DNA of 64,000 nucleotides. It comes from Sphingomonas arvum. GTDB taxonomy: Bacteria; Pseudomonadota; Alphaproteobacteria; Sphingomonadales; Sphingomonadaceae. Where the stretch lies: assembly GCF_026013565.1 (NCBI RefSeq), contig NZ_JAPDOB010000002.1:372001-436000 (forward strand), read 5' to 3'. The position numbers were made by a program, and so were the translations under genes. Below, piece by piece: positions 57,244 through 64,000 of this stretch. Below the pieces are notes generated by a model. The model was not told the DNA's origin. It searched no databases and saw only the letters and a list, made by a program, of their open reading frames with translations. Each line of letters opens with the position of its first letter. The stretch's first letter is position 1.

Positions 57244-57977
57244 GCGTTCGCCGCCGCATCCACTCCCGAACGCAGCCAATCGGGCAGGGCAAGTTCGCTG
57301 AGGTCCTCTATCCGGCGATGCTCCACGGCTAGGCCGAGGTCGGGATAGAAGGCCTTGGTCCGGGGCCCGGGCTCACCAGCCGGAATCACGACCAGGCGGC
57401 GATTGACCTTGCTGCGCCAGTTCATTCGCGCGGTATTTTCCTGCCCGACGTAGCAGCCCTTCGTGAAGCTCACGCCATTGAGCTCGGCCGCATTGCATTC
57501 GAGCCAAAGCAGGTCGCCGAGCTCCGCACGCCCTTCGCAGACGCCCAATCGGAGGCGATGTTCGCGCCAGCCTGCGGCGGGTTCCCCAGCGGGTGCCAGC
57601 CACCGGTGCCCGAGTGCGGGCAGGCGAGGATCACGGATTCCCTCGGCGACTTCCGCCGACCAGTGCACGGCAAGCCTTTCGTCCCGCTCAATCTGGATCG
57701 CGCGCCGAAGGCGATAGAGCGCGAGCCGCTTCAGCAAGTCGTCCGCTGCCGTCGCCTCGCAGTCGAGCAGGAGGTCATCGCCGCCCTGTCCTGAGCCGGT
57801 CGAAGGGTCAGCCCACACCAGGAAGTCGAACAGGCACTTGCCCTGTGGAGTCAGCAGGCCCGCCCACACCGGTAACGGGCCAGCGACGTCGTTGGTGACT
57901 AGCCCCTGTAGGAACCCGCGCGCGTCCTCGCCGGACAGGCGGAGCAGGGCGCGGTCGCTGAGGGTGGTCGCGGGCAT
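57240..57977 (-). CDS. ygfZ: Folate-binding protein YgfZ (iron-sulfur / tRNA modification factor)
   Basis: A 245-residue GcvT-like protein that assists iron-sulfur cluster enzymes. The family motif KGCYVGQENTARM is intact (about residues 174-186, Cys essential). The opening RALLRLSGEDARGFLQGLVT and TPQGKCLFDFLV fit. Between FLVWA and DDLLLDCE sits a short non-conserved run, DPSTGSGQGG, encoded by a dispersed repeat (57783-57809). Divergent from pyrC by 22 bases and convergent with the small membrane protein gene. Confidence 0.9.
   Translation of the reverse strand: MPATTLSDRALLRLSGEDARGFLQGLVTNDVAGPLPVWAGLLTPQGKCLFDFLVWADPSTGSGQGGDDLLLDCEATAADDLLKRLALYRLRRAIQIERDERLAVHWSAEVAEGIRDPRLPALGHRWLAPAGEPAAGWREHRLRLGVCEGRAELGDLLWLECNAAELNGVSFTKGCYVGQENTARMNWRSKVNRRLVVIPAGEPGPRTKAFYPDLGLAVEHRRIEDLSELALPDWLRSGVDAAANA
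57783..57809. repeat. Dispersed REP-like repeat inside ygfZ
   Basis: GCCCTGTCCTGAGCCGGTCG and AAGGGTC, 27 bases, matches the core of the 'CCTTCGAC...CTCAGGACAGG' repeat that is scattered through many sphingomonad genomes. Here it adds nine codons to ygfZ without shifting the frame. Confidence 0.6.
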
Positions 57978-57999
57978 GGGCCCAAGCTAGGAAGCCGGT

Positions 58000-59031
58000 G
58001 TGGAAACGCAAAGCCTTACCATCCGCCGGCCCGACGATTGGCACCTTCACCTGCGCGACGGCGACATGCTGGCGGCGGTGGCGCCGTACAGCGCGCGGCA
58101 GTTCGCGCGGGCGATCATCATGCCCAACCTGGTGCCGCCGGTGACCACCGTCGCGGCGGCATCGGCCTATCGCGAGCGCATCAGGGCAGCGGCGGGTCCT
58201 GGCTTCGAGCCGCTGATGACCTGCTACCTGACAGACGAAGCGAGCCCGGGCGAGCTGGAGCGCGGCCATGCCGAAGGCGTGTGGGTCGCGGCCAAGCTCT
58301 ATCCGGCGGGCGCCACCACCAACAGCGCGTCCGGGGTCACTGACATCCGCAACATCGCGCCGGCGCTGGAGCGCATGCAGCGCATCGGCATGCCGCTGCT
58401 GGTGCATGGCGAGGTGACCGATCCGGCCATCGACATCTTTGACCGCGAGGCCGTGTTCATCGACCGGGTGCTGACTGGCGTCCTGCGGGACTTTCCCGCG
58501 CTCAAGGTCGTGTTCGAGCATATCACTACGGCCGACGCGGCGCAGTTCGTCGCCGGCGGACCGAAGCGGCTGGCGGCGACGATCACGCCACAGCACCTCC
58601 ACCTCAGCCGCAACGCGATCTTCGCCGGGGGGCTGCGTCCGCACGCCTACTGCCTGCCCGTGCTGAAACGGGAGCGGCACCGGCTCGCCGTACGCGCGGC
58701 CGCCGTGTCAGGCAGTCCCAAGTTCTTCCTCGGCACGGACAGCGCGCCGCACCTGCGCGCGGCCAAGGAGTCCGGCTGCGGCTGCGCGGGCATCTTCAAT
58801 GCGCCACATGCGCTGGAAAGCTATCTGTCGGTGTTCGAAGAGGAAGGCGCGCTGGAGAGGTTCGAGGCGTTCGTGTCCTCGAATGGCGCGCTCTTCTATG
58901 GCCTGCCACTCAACGAGGGCACGATCAGGCTTGAACGGGCGGCGGTGACGGTGCCGGAGCAGCTGCCGGCTGCCGGTTCAACGCTGGTGCCGTTCCATGC
59001 CGGCGAGACGCTGGGGTGGCGGCTGGCCTAA
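58000..59031 (+). CDS. pyrC: Dihydroorotase (type II)
   Basis: A 343-residue zinc enzyme converting carbamoyl-aspartate to dihydroorotate in pyrimidine synthesis. The metal site starts with [11 protein letters not shown] (His-x-His), Lys of [14 protein letters not shown] is the carboxylated lysine, and [14 protein letters not shown] and FLGTDSAPH supply the remaining ligands. The length is as in E. coli PyrC. Starts at GTG 58000. The stop overlaps by four bases the end of the convergent Crp/Fnr gene. Confidence 0.96.
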   Translation: METQSLTIRRPDDWHLHLRDGDMLAAVAPYSARQFARAIIMPNLVPPVTTVAAASAYRERIRAAAGPGFEPLMTCYLTDEASPGELERGHAEGVWVAAKLYPAGATTNSASGVTDIRNIAPALERMQRIGMPLLVHGEVTDPAIDIFDREAVFIDRVLTGVLRDFPALKVVFEHITTADAAQFVAGGPKRLAATITPQHLHLSRNAIFAGGLRPHAYCLPVLKRERHRLAVRAAAVSGSPKFFLGTDSAPHLRAAKESGCGCAGIFNAPHALESYLSVFEEEGALERFEAFVSSNGALFYGLPLNEGTIRLERAAVTVPEQLPAAGSTLVPFHAGETLGWRLA

Positions 59032-59801
59032 TCGGTCGAGGGGGTCGTCCGGCCGCGGCCGTCGGGGCCGAGGATGGCGCCGAAGTGCCCCTCGACGCGG
59101 GCGTAGCATTCGCAAGCCGCAGCCTCGAGGCCATCCCGGTCGACCACCTGGATGGCGCCGCGACGGTTGGCGATCAGGCCCTGCTCCCCGAGCACTCGGG
59201 CCACGGCATTCACCGTGGTGCGCTGCACCCCGAGCAGGCTGGCCAGACTCTCCTGCGTCAGCGCCAAACGGTCGCCGCCGACCCGGTCCTGGGCGTGGAG
59301 CAGCCAGCGAGCGGCCCGTGCCTCGATCGGGTGGAAGCTGTTGCAGGCGACCGATTGCATGACCTGGGCGAGCAGCGCGTCGCCGTAGCGGCAGAACAGC
59401 TCCTGCAAGTGGGGGCTGGCCTGCTTCGCCGACTGCAGCACTGCCATCGGGATGGAAGCGGCGCGGCCGCCGATCTGGACCACGGCGTTGGTGAAGGCCG
59501 GGGCGACGCCCGAACTGACCATGCCGCCGACCGCGCCTTCCTTGCCGATGGACGCAACCTCGACCGAGCGGCCGCCGGACAATTCCGTGATCATCGAGAC
59601 CATCAGGCCGTCGAAAGGGAATAGCGAGCGATCGACCAGCCCGCCCGCCGTCAGCACGCGCTCACCCGGCTCCAACGAAATCACGGTCATGTGCTCGGCG
59701 AGCAACTCGCGCTCGGCCGCCGACAAGCTGGCGAGCAGCCGGTTACCGGCGAAGGCGGCGTCCAGCGGAAGGGTTGGCAAGCTGTTCACCGGCAAGTCCA
59801 T
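59028..59801 (-). CDS. Crp/Fnr family transcriptional regulator
   Basis: A 257-residue regulator. A cyclic-nucleotide-binding-like beta barrel (about 20-140) has no clear cAMP-binding Arg-Ser motif and no N-terminal Fe-S cysteines, so its ligand is uncertain. The C-terminal helix-turn-helix has [20 protein letters not shown] and [15 protein letters not shown]. The ATG at 59801 (MDLPVNSL) is used, with another ATG two codons upstream. A TATAAT box lies about 100 bases upstream. Confidence 0.9.
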   Translation of the reverse strand: MDLPVNSLPTLPLDAAFAGNRLLASLSAAERELLAEHMTVISLEPGERVLTAGGLVDRSLFPFDGLMVSMITELSGGRSVEVASIGKEGAVGGMVSSGVAPAFTNAVVQIGGRAASIPMAVLQSAKQASPHLQELFCRYGDALLAQVMQSVACNSFHPIEARAARWLLHAQDRVGGDRLALTQESLASLLGVQRTTVNAVARVLGEQGLIANRRGAIQVVDRDGLEAAACECYARVEGHFGAILGPDGRGRTTPSTD

Positions 59802-59894
59802 GCACACCCTTCGCGTCCATCAGGCAAGGGAGCCGCATGCGAAAACGCCCCTCCCGCGCGGAGTATTACGTCAACGTTCCGACCCTTCGCAATA

Positions 59895-59930
59895 GCTTAG
59901 ATTATAAGGACTTAGCCTGTACGTACTGTC
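59895..59930 (-). promoter_or_regulatory. Likely promoter of the Crp/Fnr gene
   Basis: A perfect -10 TATAAT (complement of 59901-59906) in a locally AT-rich patch, giving a 5' leader of about 90 bases to the start codon. No good -35 is seen at the normal distance, which would fit a regulated or extended -10 promoter. Judged from sequence only. Confidence 0.45.
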
Positions 59931-60062
59931 GGCAACACGACATAGTCGCAGTGTCGGGGGACCGACCTGCGAAGCTGAACTGATCCCGTCATGCGCACGA
60001 CGGTCACACGGGCGGTTGAACCGCTGCGCGCCCTCCGCTAAGCCGCACCGGCCCGAGCATCC

Positions 60063-60155
60063 GGAGACGTGGGTGAGTGGCTGAAACCAGCGGTTTGCTA
60101 AACCGCCGTACGGGGGATTCCCGTACCGAGGGTTCGAATCCCTCCGTCTCCGCCA
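60063..60155 (+). tRNA. tRNA-Ser (anticodon GCT)
   Basis: A 93-base class II tRNA. Acceptor arms GGAGACG (60063-60069) and CGTCTCC (60145-60151) pair, the anticodon stem GCGGT/ACCGC encloses TTGCTAA with anticodon GCT, a long variable arm (TACGGGGGATTCCCGTA) marks serine, the T-loop is GGTTCGAATCC, and CCA is encoded. It reads AGC/AGU codons. The 3' end is a classic integration site; an integrase fragment lies 105 bases downstream. Confidence 0.96.
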
Positions 60156-60259
60156 GCGTTCTGATTGCCACCGCACTCCATTGTCCAATCGCTAGGGCAT
60201 CGTCCGTCCGGCAGCGTCCATTGGCATACGTCTGCGACCACGAGAAAGTGTGGGGTAGA

Positions 60260-60522
60260 ATGTGGGGTAGGAGCTTCCTTATGGCGCTGGATCCGATGCA
60301 GGTCAGCAAGCTCTCAAGGACCCTGGCCGCTTCCATGATGCGAACGGCTTGCTGCTGGACGTGCGGCCTACCGGCTCCCGGAACTGGATCGTTCGCCTGC
60401 AATCGGGGCTAGCGACGCACTATGGATTGGGCTCGCTGACTGACGTTACGCTCGCCCAGGCACGCGAGAAGGCACGTGAATACCGCAAGCCCCTTCGTTC
60501 CGGCATTGACCCGCTTGAGGCC
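60260..60522 (+). pseudogene. Tyrosine integrase N-terminal fragment
   Basis: The DUF4102-type arm-binding domain of a tRNA-targeting integrase. MWGRSFLMALDPMQVSKL starts the first frame at 60260. After a one-base shift near 60318 the fold continues as PGRFHDANGLLLDVRPTGS, RNWIVRLQS, then GLGSLTDVTLAQAREKAREY and SGIDPLEA, ending about 60522. Neither the core-binding nor the catalytic domain (R...HxxR...Y) follows, and the open frame beyond reads unrelated sequence to 60660. The position just after tRNA-Ser(GCT) fits integration there. A frameshift plus truncation means it is dead. Confidence 0.7.
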
Positions 60523-60719
60523 GAGTGGAGCTTGCGGCCGGTCGTGCCGACGTTGAGGACATCTCCTTTCGGCAGGTCAGCTACGCGGCACTATCCAGAC
60601 CGCGCCGACCGAGCGTGGTTCGAACTCGCGGGGCAGCTCCCGGCTTTCCAGCTGACATGAAGCTCGGTGGTCCACCCTGCGGCCAAGCGTAGAAACGCCC
60701 GCGAGGCCCTGAACAGGCT
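60523..60719. other. Non-coding scar between integrase relic and PhoD gene
   Basis: About 200 bases with no conserved frame or repeat that I can recognise. I do not see a second copy of the tRNA 3' end, which would mark the far edge of an inserted element, in the remaining window. Confidence 0.4.
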
Positions 60720-62828
60720 TCAGGCGAACAGCAGCGCGTCCCGGACGTCCGCGAGCGACGCGCCAGCGAGCCTGATCTCCGCATGGCTGGCGAACTCAAA
60801 CAGCACGTCCGCGCCGACCTGGCGGGCGTAGGCCATCGCTTCGTCGGCGGTGTCCACCGCCGGGCCAAAGCCGCTCAGCAGCAGCCGGTCGCCCTCGCTG
60901 GCATGGAAGTCGGTGACGAGGTCACGACCGCCGTCCGGCGTGAATACGAAACGCTCGCTGCCGGCCGCGCCGGTCAGCACGTCGTTGCCCTTGCCGCCAT
61001 CGATCAGGTCGTCGCCGTTGCCGCCGGTGAGCTGGTCCGGCGCGCTTCGGCCCGTGATGACCTGGTCGGGGCTGACCCGGAACTGGCTGACGATCACCGG
61101 CTGCAGGTCGGCAACGACATTGGGGTCGAAGCCTGGATCGCTCTCGCGATAGCTGGGGACGCCGTAGGTGGTGACGGTCAGTTCGTGCGTGACCGGGTCG
61201 ATCGCGAACTGGGTCCAGCCGTAGGTGTGGGCGGCGACATAGTCGCCCTGGAGCAGGGTAGCGTCAACCAGCCCATCCGTGCCCGCCAGATTGTAATCGA
61301 GGCCGAGCGGGTCATAGCCGAAGGGGCGGATGACGGTGTTGATAAGGTTTTCGAGGTAGTCGTCCTTGTCGTTGGGGATGGCGCTGTCGGTCGGGTCGGG
61401 GGCGACGGGCAGGCTGTTGTAGAAGGCGAACTGGCCGTTGCTGACCAGCCCGGCCGCGCGGGCGAGGTCGACCACGGACCGGCCAAACGGGGTGCCGAAG
61501 GCGACGGAGCCGGTCGCGATCTCCCAGCTGTCCAGTGCAACCTGCGGGGCGCCGGGGGCGAGCTGGTAAGTCAGGTTGTTGACCACCGTCCCGTGGATGT
61601 CGGCGGTGACGAAGACGACATTGTGGAGGTCGTGGTCGTCGATGAACTTGAGCAAGGCGGTGCGCTCGGCGGCATAGCCTTCGTAGCGGTCGGACGCTTC
61701 GGCCGGGCCGAGGTTCTGGATCGGTTCGGGCAGCATGACGAACTTCCACAGCACGCCGTGCGCCTCGGCCTTGAGCAGGTCGGCCTCCAGCCGTTCGAGC
61801 TGAGGCTCACCAAGCATAGTGCGGGAAGGGTCGAAGCTCTGAGTAAGGAAGCGGCCGACGTCCGCGGGATTGGTGATGTCCGGATTGACCAGTTCCTCGT
61901 CGCGGAACGTGCGCGCATCGACCATGAAAATGGCGGCGTCGTCGCCATAATTCTGCGTCCGGTAGAAATCAGGCGCGCCGTCGACACGGTCCTCGCCGGT
62001 GCCGGACCAGGTGCGCTGGGCGATCGGCTGGTAATTTTGGAAGGCTTGGGTGCCGTTCCGATAGAATTCGGTCTCGTTGATGAAGTTGGCCGTACCGGCG
62101 ACGAAGCGCGGATCGCTGCTGGCAGGCGCGCCGCCGGCGAAATCATCGATCACTTCATGATCGTCAATCATCGCAAAGCTGGAGGTGGAGGCGCGCAGGT
62201 CGGCGAGGAAGTTCTCGCCGCCGCGCTCCGTCAGCGTCTCAATGTAGCGCACGTGAAACTGTTCGAGGGTCCGCGCTTCGTCGAACGGAAGGGCGCGAGA
62301 CGACCGGTCGGCGTAGATGGTGTCACCGAGCTGGACGAAGAAGGCGAGGTTGGCGTCGTCGGCGTTGCTGATCGCCGCATAGGGCGTGTTGGCCCCGCGC
62401 CAGTCACCGCTGACGCCGAAGGTCAGACCGTGGTAGCCATCTGAATAAGCGGTCGTGAACGTGCCGGTGAGCGTGTCGCCGTCGCCGTCTACCGCGCGAT
62501 AATAATATCGAACTCCGTCTCGTAGGTGGCCGATCAGCGCATGCGCGGGCTCGCCGGCGTCCACCGCTACGACTGCACGGCGGATGACCGCGTGGAAGTC
62601 GGGGTCGAGGGACACTTCAAAGCGCAAGGTGCCGGGTGTCAGCGAGCGCGCCCACAGGACGGCACTGTCGTCGGTGACGTCGCCCGAAGCGACGCCGTTA
62701 GGCGCCAGGTCGGATGCATTCTGCTCATGACGCCAGATATCGCTGAGCGCGTGAATGGCTTGGTGGAGCCCATTAACAGTGCGATCAAGGAAGTCGGACA
62801 GACCTGCCAAGGCGTGCGGTTTGCTCAT
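60720..62828 (-). CDS. PhoD-family phosphatase with C-terminal RTX repeats
   Basis: A 702-residue protein. An N-terminal PhoD-like N domain (about 35-125, ASGDVTDDSAVLWARS) leads to the metallophosphatase domain with VQLGDTIYAD (about 165), IDDHEVIDDF (about 220) and VTADIHGT (about 405). The C-terminus has two RTX nonapeptides, GGNGDDLID and GGKGNDVLT (about 595-615), and a tail of beta strands. With no N-terminal signal peptide, the RTX end suggests type I secretion. It should hydrolyse phosphodiesters or monoesters outside the cell with Ca2+. It is the last gene of a likely operon with the unknown gene and the LuxR-type gene. Confidence 0.9.
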   Translation of the reverse strand: MSKPHALAGLSDFLDRTVNGLHQAIHALSDIWRHEQNASDLAPNGVASGDVTDDSAVLWARSLTPGTLRFEVSLDPDFHAVIRRAVVAVDAGEPAHALIGHLRDGVRYYYRAVDGDGDTLTGTFTTAYSDGYHGLTFGVSGDWRGANTPYAAISNADDANLAFFVQLGDTIYADRSSRALPFDEARTLEQFHVRYIETLTERGGENFLADLRASTSSFAMIDDHEVIDDFAGGAPASSDPRFVAGTANFINETEFYRNGTQAFQNYQPIAQRTWSGTGEDRVDGAPDFYRTQNYGDDAAIFMVDARTFRDEELVNPDITNPADVGRFLTQSFDPSRTMLGEPQLERLEADLLKAEAHGVLWKFVMLPEPIQNLGPAEASDRYEGYAAERTALLKFIDDHDLHNVVFVTADIHGTVVNNLTYQLAPGAPQVALDSWEIATGSVAFGTPFGRSVVDLARAAGLVSNGQFAFYNSLPVAPDPTDSAIPNDKDDYLENLINTVIRPFGYDPLGLDYNLAGTDGLVDATLLQGDYVAAHTYGWTQFAIDPVTHELTVTTYGVPSYRESDPGFDPNVVADLQPVIVSQFRVSPDQVITGRSAPDQLTGGNGDDLIDGGKGNDVLTGAAGSERFVFTPDGGRDLVTDFHASEGDRLLLSGFGPAVDTADEAMAYARQVGADVLFEFASHAEIRLAGASLADVRDALLFA

Positions 62829-62840
62829 AACGGCTCGCTC

Positions 62841-63272
62841 CTATGATGCTGAAGCTCGTCGTGCCCTGGTCGCGCCTAGCGCTCGACGGGCATCACGAAT
62901 GTACGGCGTTAGGTTCATCGCCTTCATGATCAGCGTGCTGACTAGCCGACCCGCTGGCGTCATGGACCGGATGACCTGGCGCTCCGCCAGGAGCACGTCG
63001 CACTCCCGCCTGATCACCAGCCACTCACGGGAGAGCGGCCCGATGAAACCGAATAGCTTCGGATCAAGGATCGGCTCGAGGGGTATCCGGCTCTGACAAG
63101 CAAGCCATCTGTTCAGCGCGGGCCGGAGCTTCCTGGCCCCTCGAATCACAACCGACTCGCTTGACTCCTTGCCGGCGGATTTTGACACCGAGGTACGCGC
63201 ACTGCTCGCCACAAGACGGACTCCCCAGCTGCTGCTCGAAAGAGAAGCCGATCTAGGGTGGATGCACACCAC
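62841..63272 (-). CDS. Hypothetical protein between LuxR regulator and PhoD-RTX genes
   Basis: A 143-residue protein, rich in Arg, Ser and Leu. The start is GTG at 63272 or the next GTG. The N-terminal 45 residues look low in order, and the part from about residue 46 (VRKL-like GARKLRPALNRWL, EPILDPKLFGFIGPLSREWL, RRECDVLLAERQVIR, and MNLTPYIRDARRAL) looks folded and helical. No family recognised. It lies 15 bases after the LuxR gene and 12 bases before the phosphatase, all on one strand, so it is likely part of a shared transcript. Confidence 0.5.
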   Translation of the reverse strand: MVCIHPRSASLSSSSWGVRLVASSARTSVSKSAGKESSESVVIRGARKLRPALNRWLACQSRIPLEPILDPKLFGFIGPLSREWLVIRRECDVLLAERQVIRSMTPAGRLVSTLIMKAMNLTPYIRDARRALGATRARRASAS

Positions 63273-63287
63273 CCGTTTGGGTGATCT

Positions 63288-64000
63288 TCAGATCATCCCG
63301 TCGCAGGTTAGCTGACGGACAAGGGCGGCCTGTCGATGAACCCCTACTTTGTCGAAGATGGACTTCAGATGCGACTTGGCGGTGTTGAGCGTGATGCAGA
63401 GTTCATCCGCCGCCTGCTTAAGATCGTGCTCGCATAGCTGCCGCGCCAAGTGAGCTTCGCTTGGCGTCAAGCCATAAAGCTGGTGCAGTCGTTCCTGGGT
63501 TGGTGTGGGCATCACTGCCCGGTCCAACACTGTGAGTACGACGGCAACGCCACCACGACTGCTTGCAAGCGGGGCGAGGGATGCAGCGTACGCTGCTCGC
63601 CCGGACGGGCGTGCAATGGCAAGAGACCTCGGTGCTGAGGAACTCCCGTCGGTGCCGACTTGGCCCAGCTTACCCTGGAAGGCTTCCCTGCTTCTCCGGT
63701 CAGCAAGAACAAGACGGCCGCATCGCTCATCGAGGCCGTCGCACTCGGCGAGAAGATGGCGAGCTGCGGCATTGAGCAGCAAAATCCTAGCTGTCTTCGA
63801 GAGCACAATCGTCGCCCGCCCGGCTTGTTGGAAGCTTCCGAGAGCATGTTCGTTGCGGGTTCTTTCGGCACCGAACTGTCGCCTGAGCGCGTAAGCTCGG
63901 GCAAGGTGCGGCAAGAGGCGGTCGAGCGTTGCGGCATCTCGACCGTCGAAGTCACCGGACCCTTTCGGCCTAGTCAACGCGATTGTACTCACTTGCCTGG
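63288..64000 (-). CDS. LuxR-type helix-turn-helix regulator (N-terminus cut by the window end)
   Basis: At least 237 residues. The C-terminal LuxR/GerE domain is clear: LYGLTPSEAHLARQLCEHD, LKQAADELCITLNTAKSHLK and SIFDKVGVHRQAALVRQL. Before it lie RTRNEHALGSFQQAGRATIVLS-type residues with a PAS-like fold. A GTG at 63992 could be a start, but the residues just after it (DRLLPHLARAYALRRQF) normally lie inside the protein, and the frame is open to the window edge, so the gene probably begins beyond 64000. It is the first known gene of the phosphatase operon and may control it. Confidence 0.85.
   Translation of the reverse strand, partial: RQVSTIALTRPKGSGDFDGRDAATLDRLLPHLARAYALRRQFGAERTRNEHALGSFQQAGRATIVLSKTARILLLNAAARHLLAECDGLDERCGRLVLADRRSREAFQGKLGQVGTDGSSSAPRSLAIARPSGRAAYAASLAPLASSRGGVAVVLTVLDRAVMPTPTQERLHQLYGLTPSEAHLARQLCEHDLKQAADELCITLNTAKSHLKSIFDKVGVHRQAALVRQLTCDGMI

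Noticed and set aside
59871-60188. Minus-strand frame including RRDSNPRYGNPPYGG
   Set aside because: This is the familiar false protein read from the antisense of a tRNA-Ser gene.
60783-62444. A 553-residue open frame on the plus strand
   Set aside because: It is the shadow of the PhoD-RTX gene, whose metal motifs and RTX repeats fix the real strand.
62755-63096. A 113-residue plus-strand frame
   Set aside because: It lies across the junction of two minus-strand genes and shows no family pattern or ribosome-binding site.

Overview
The window looks like chromosomal DNA of a sphingomonad (Alphaproteobacteria, Sphingomonadales). The signs are high GC, dense short operons, an alpha-type SspB adaptor, a UrcA-family protein, a YdcH-like protein, a TorF-type porin relic, a sphingomonad-style TonB-dependent receptor and HWE/LytS/GGDEF-EAL signalling genes. 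Most of it is ordinary core genome. I see no rRNA, CRISPR array, intact prophage or intact insertion sequence. There is one tRNA gene, tRNA-Ser(GCT).

Layout. 1-6.3 kb: the 3' part of a fused pabB/pabC gene, then a minus-strand DNA-repair cluster (PdeM phosphoesterase, RNase-AS-like exonuclease, lipoprotein, Lhr-type DEXH helicase, small membrane protein) divergent from the beta-CASP exonuclease of the 'ligase-associated' set. The ATP-dependent ligase itself is not at this locus. 6.3-13.6 kb: an alpha/beta hydrolase, uvrB, a membrane acyltransferase whose end runs antisense through a dead PPC-domain gene, a small HNH protein, a DUF3617-like lipoprotein, an NTF2-like secreted protein, terC and a YdcH-like gene. 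13.9-22.4 kb: an HWE kinase, an M16 peptidase, a CsgG-like protein, lepA and urcA. 22.5-26.4 kb: a TonB-dependent receptor divergent from a winged-helix regulator with a degenerate receiver, then an EF-hand protein.

26.4-41.1 kb is rich in signalling and secreted peptidases: a hybrid kinase, two M1-family metallopeptidases, a GGDEF/EAL protein, a LytS/LytTR pair, a CHASE4 sensor with no output domain, and a TorF-like porin pseudogene. 41.1-59.8 kb is housekeeping and transport: an ABC-2 exporter, queG, adenosine kinase, an APC amino-acid permease, a HIT protein, sspB, fumC, a PagL-like outer-membrane enzyme, DUF2585 plus a DmeF-type metal exporter, a CorA/ZntB transporter, a low-affinity iron permease family protein, acnA, ygfZ, pyrC and a Crp/Fnr regulator.

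59.8-64 kb is the accessory-looking end. tRNA-Ser(GCT) is followed by a frameshifted N-terminal integrase fragment, a relic of an element once inserted at this tRNA. Then comes a minus-strand operon of a LuxR-type regulator (cut by the window end), an unrecognised protein, and a PhoD phosphatase fused to RTX calcium-binding repeats.

I do not see a convincing wholly new multi-gene system. The best second-look items are the ligase-less repair cluster, the non-AUG start of its helicase, the LuxR/unknown/PhoD-RTX operon beside the integration scar, the PagL homologue in an organism group that usually lacks lipid A, the output-less CHASE4 sensor, and a dispersed palindromic repeat inserted in frame inside ygfZ.
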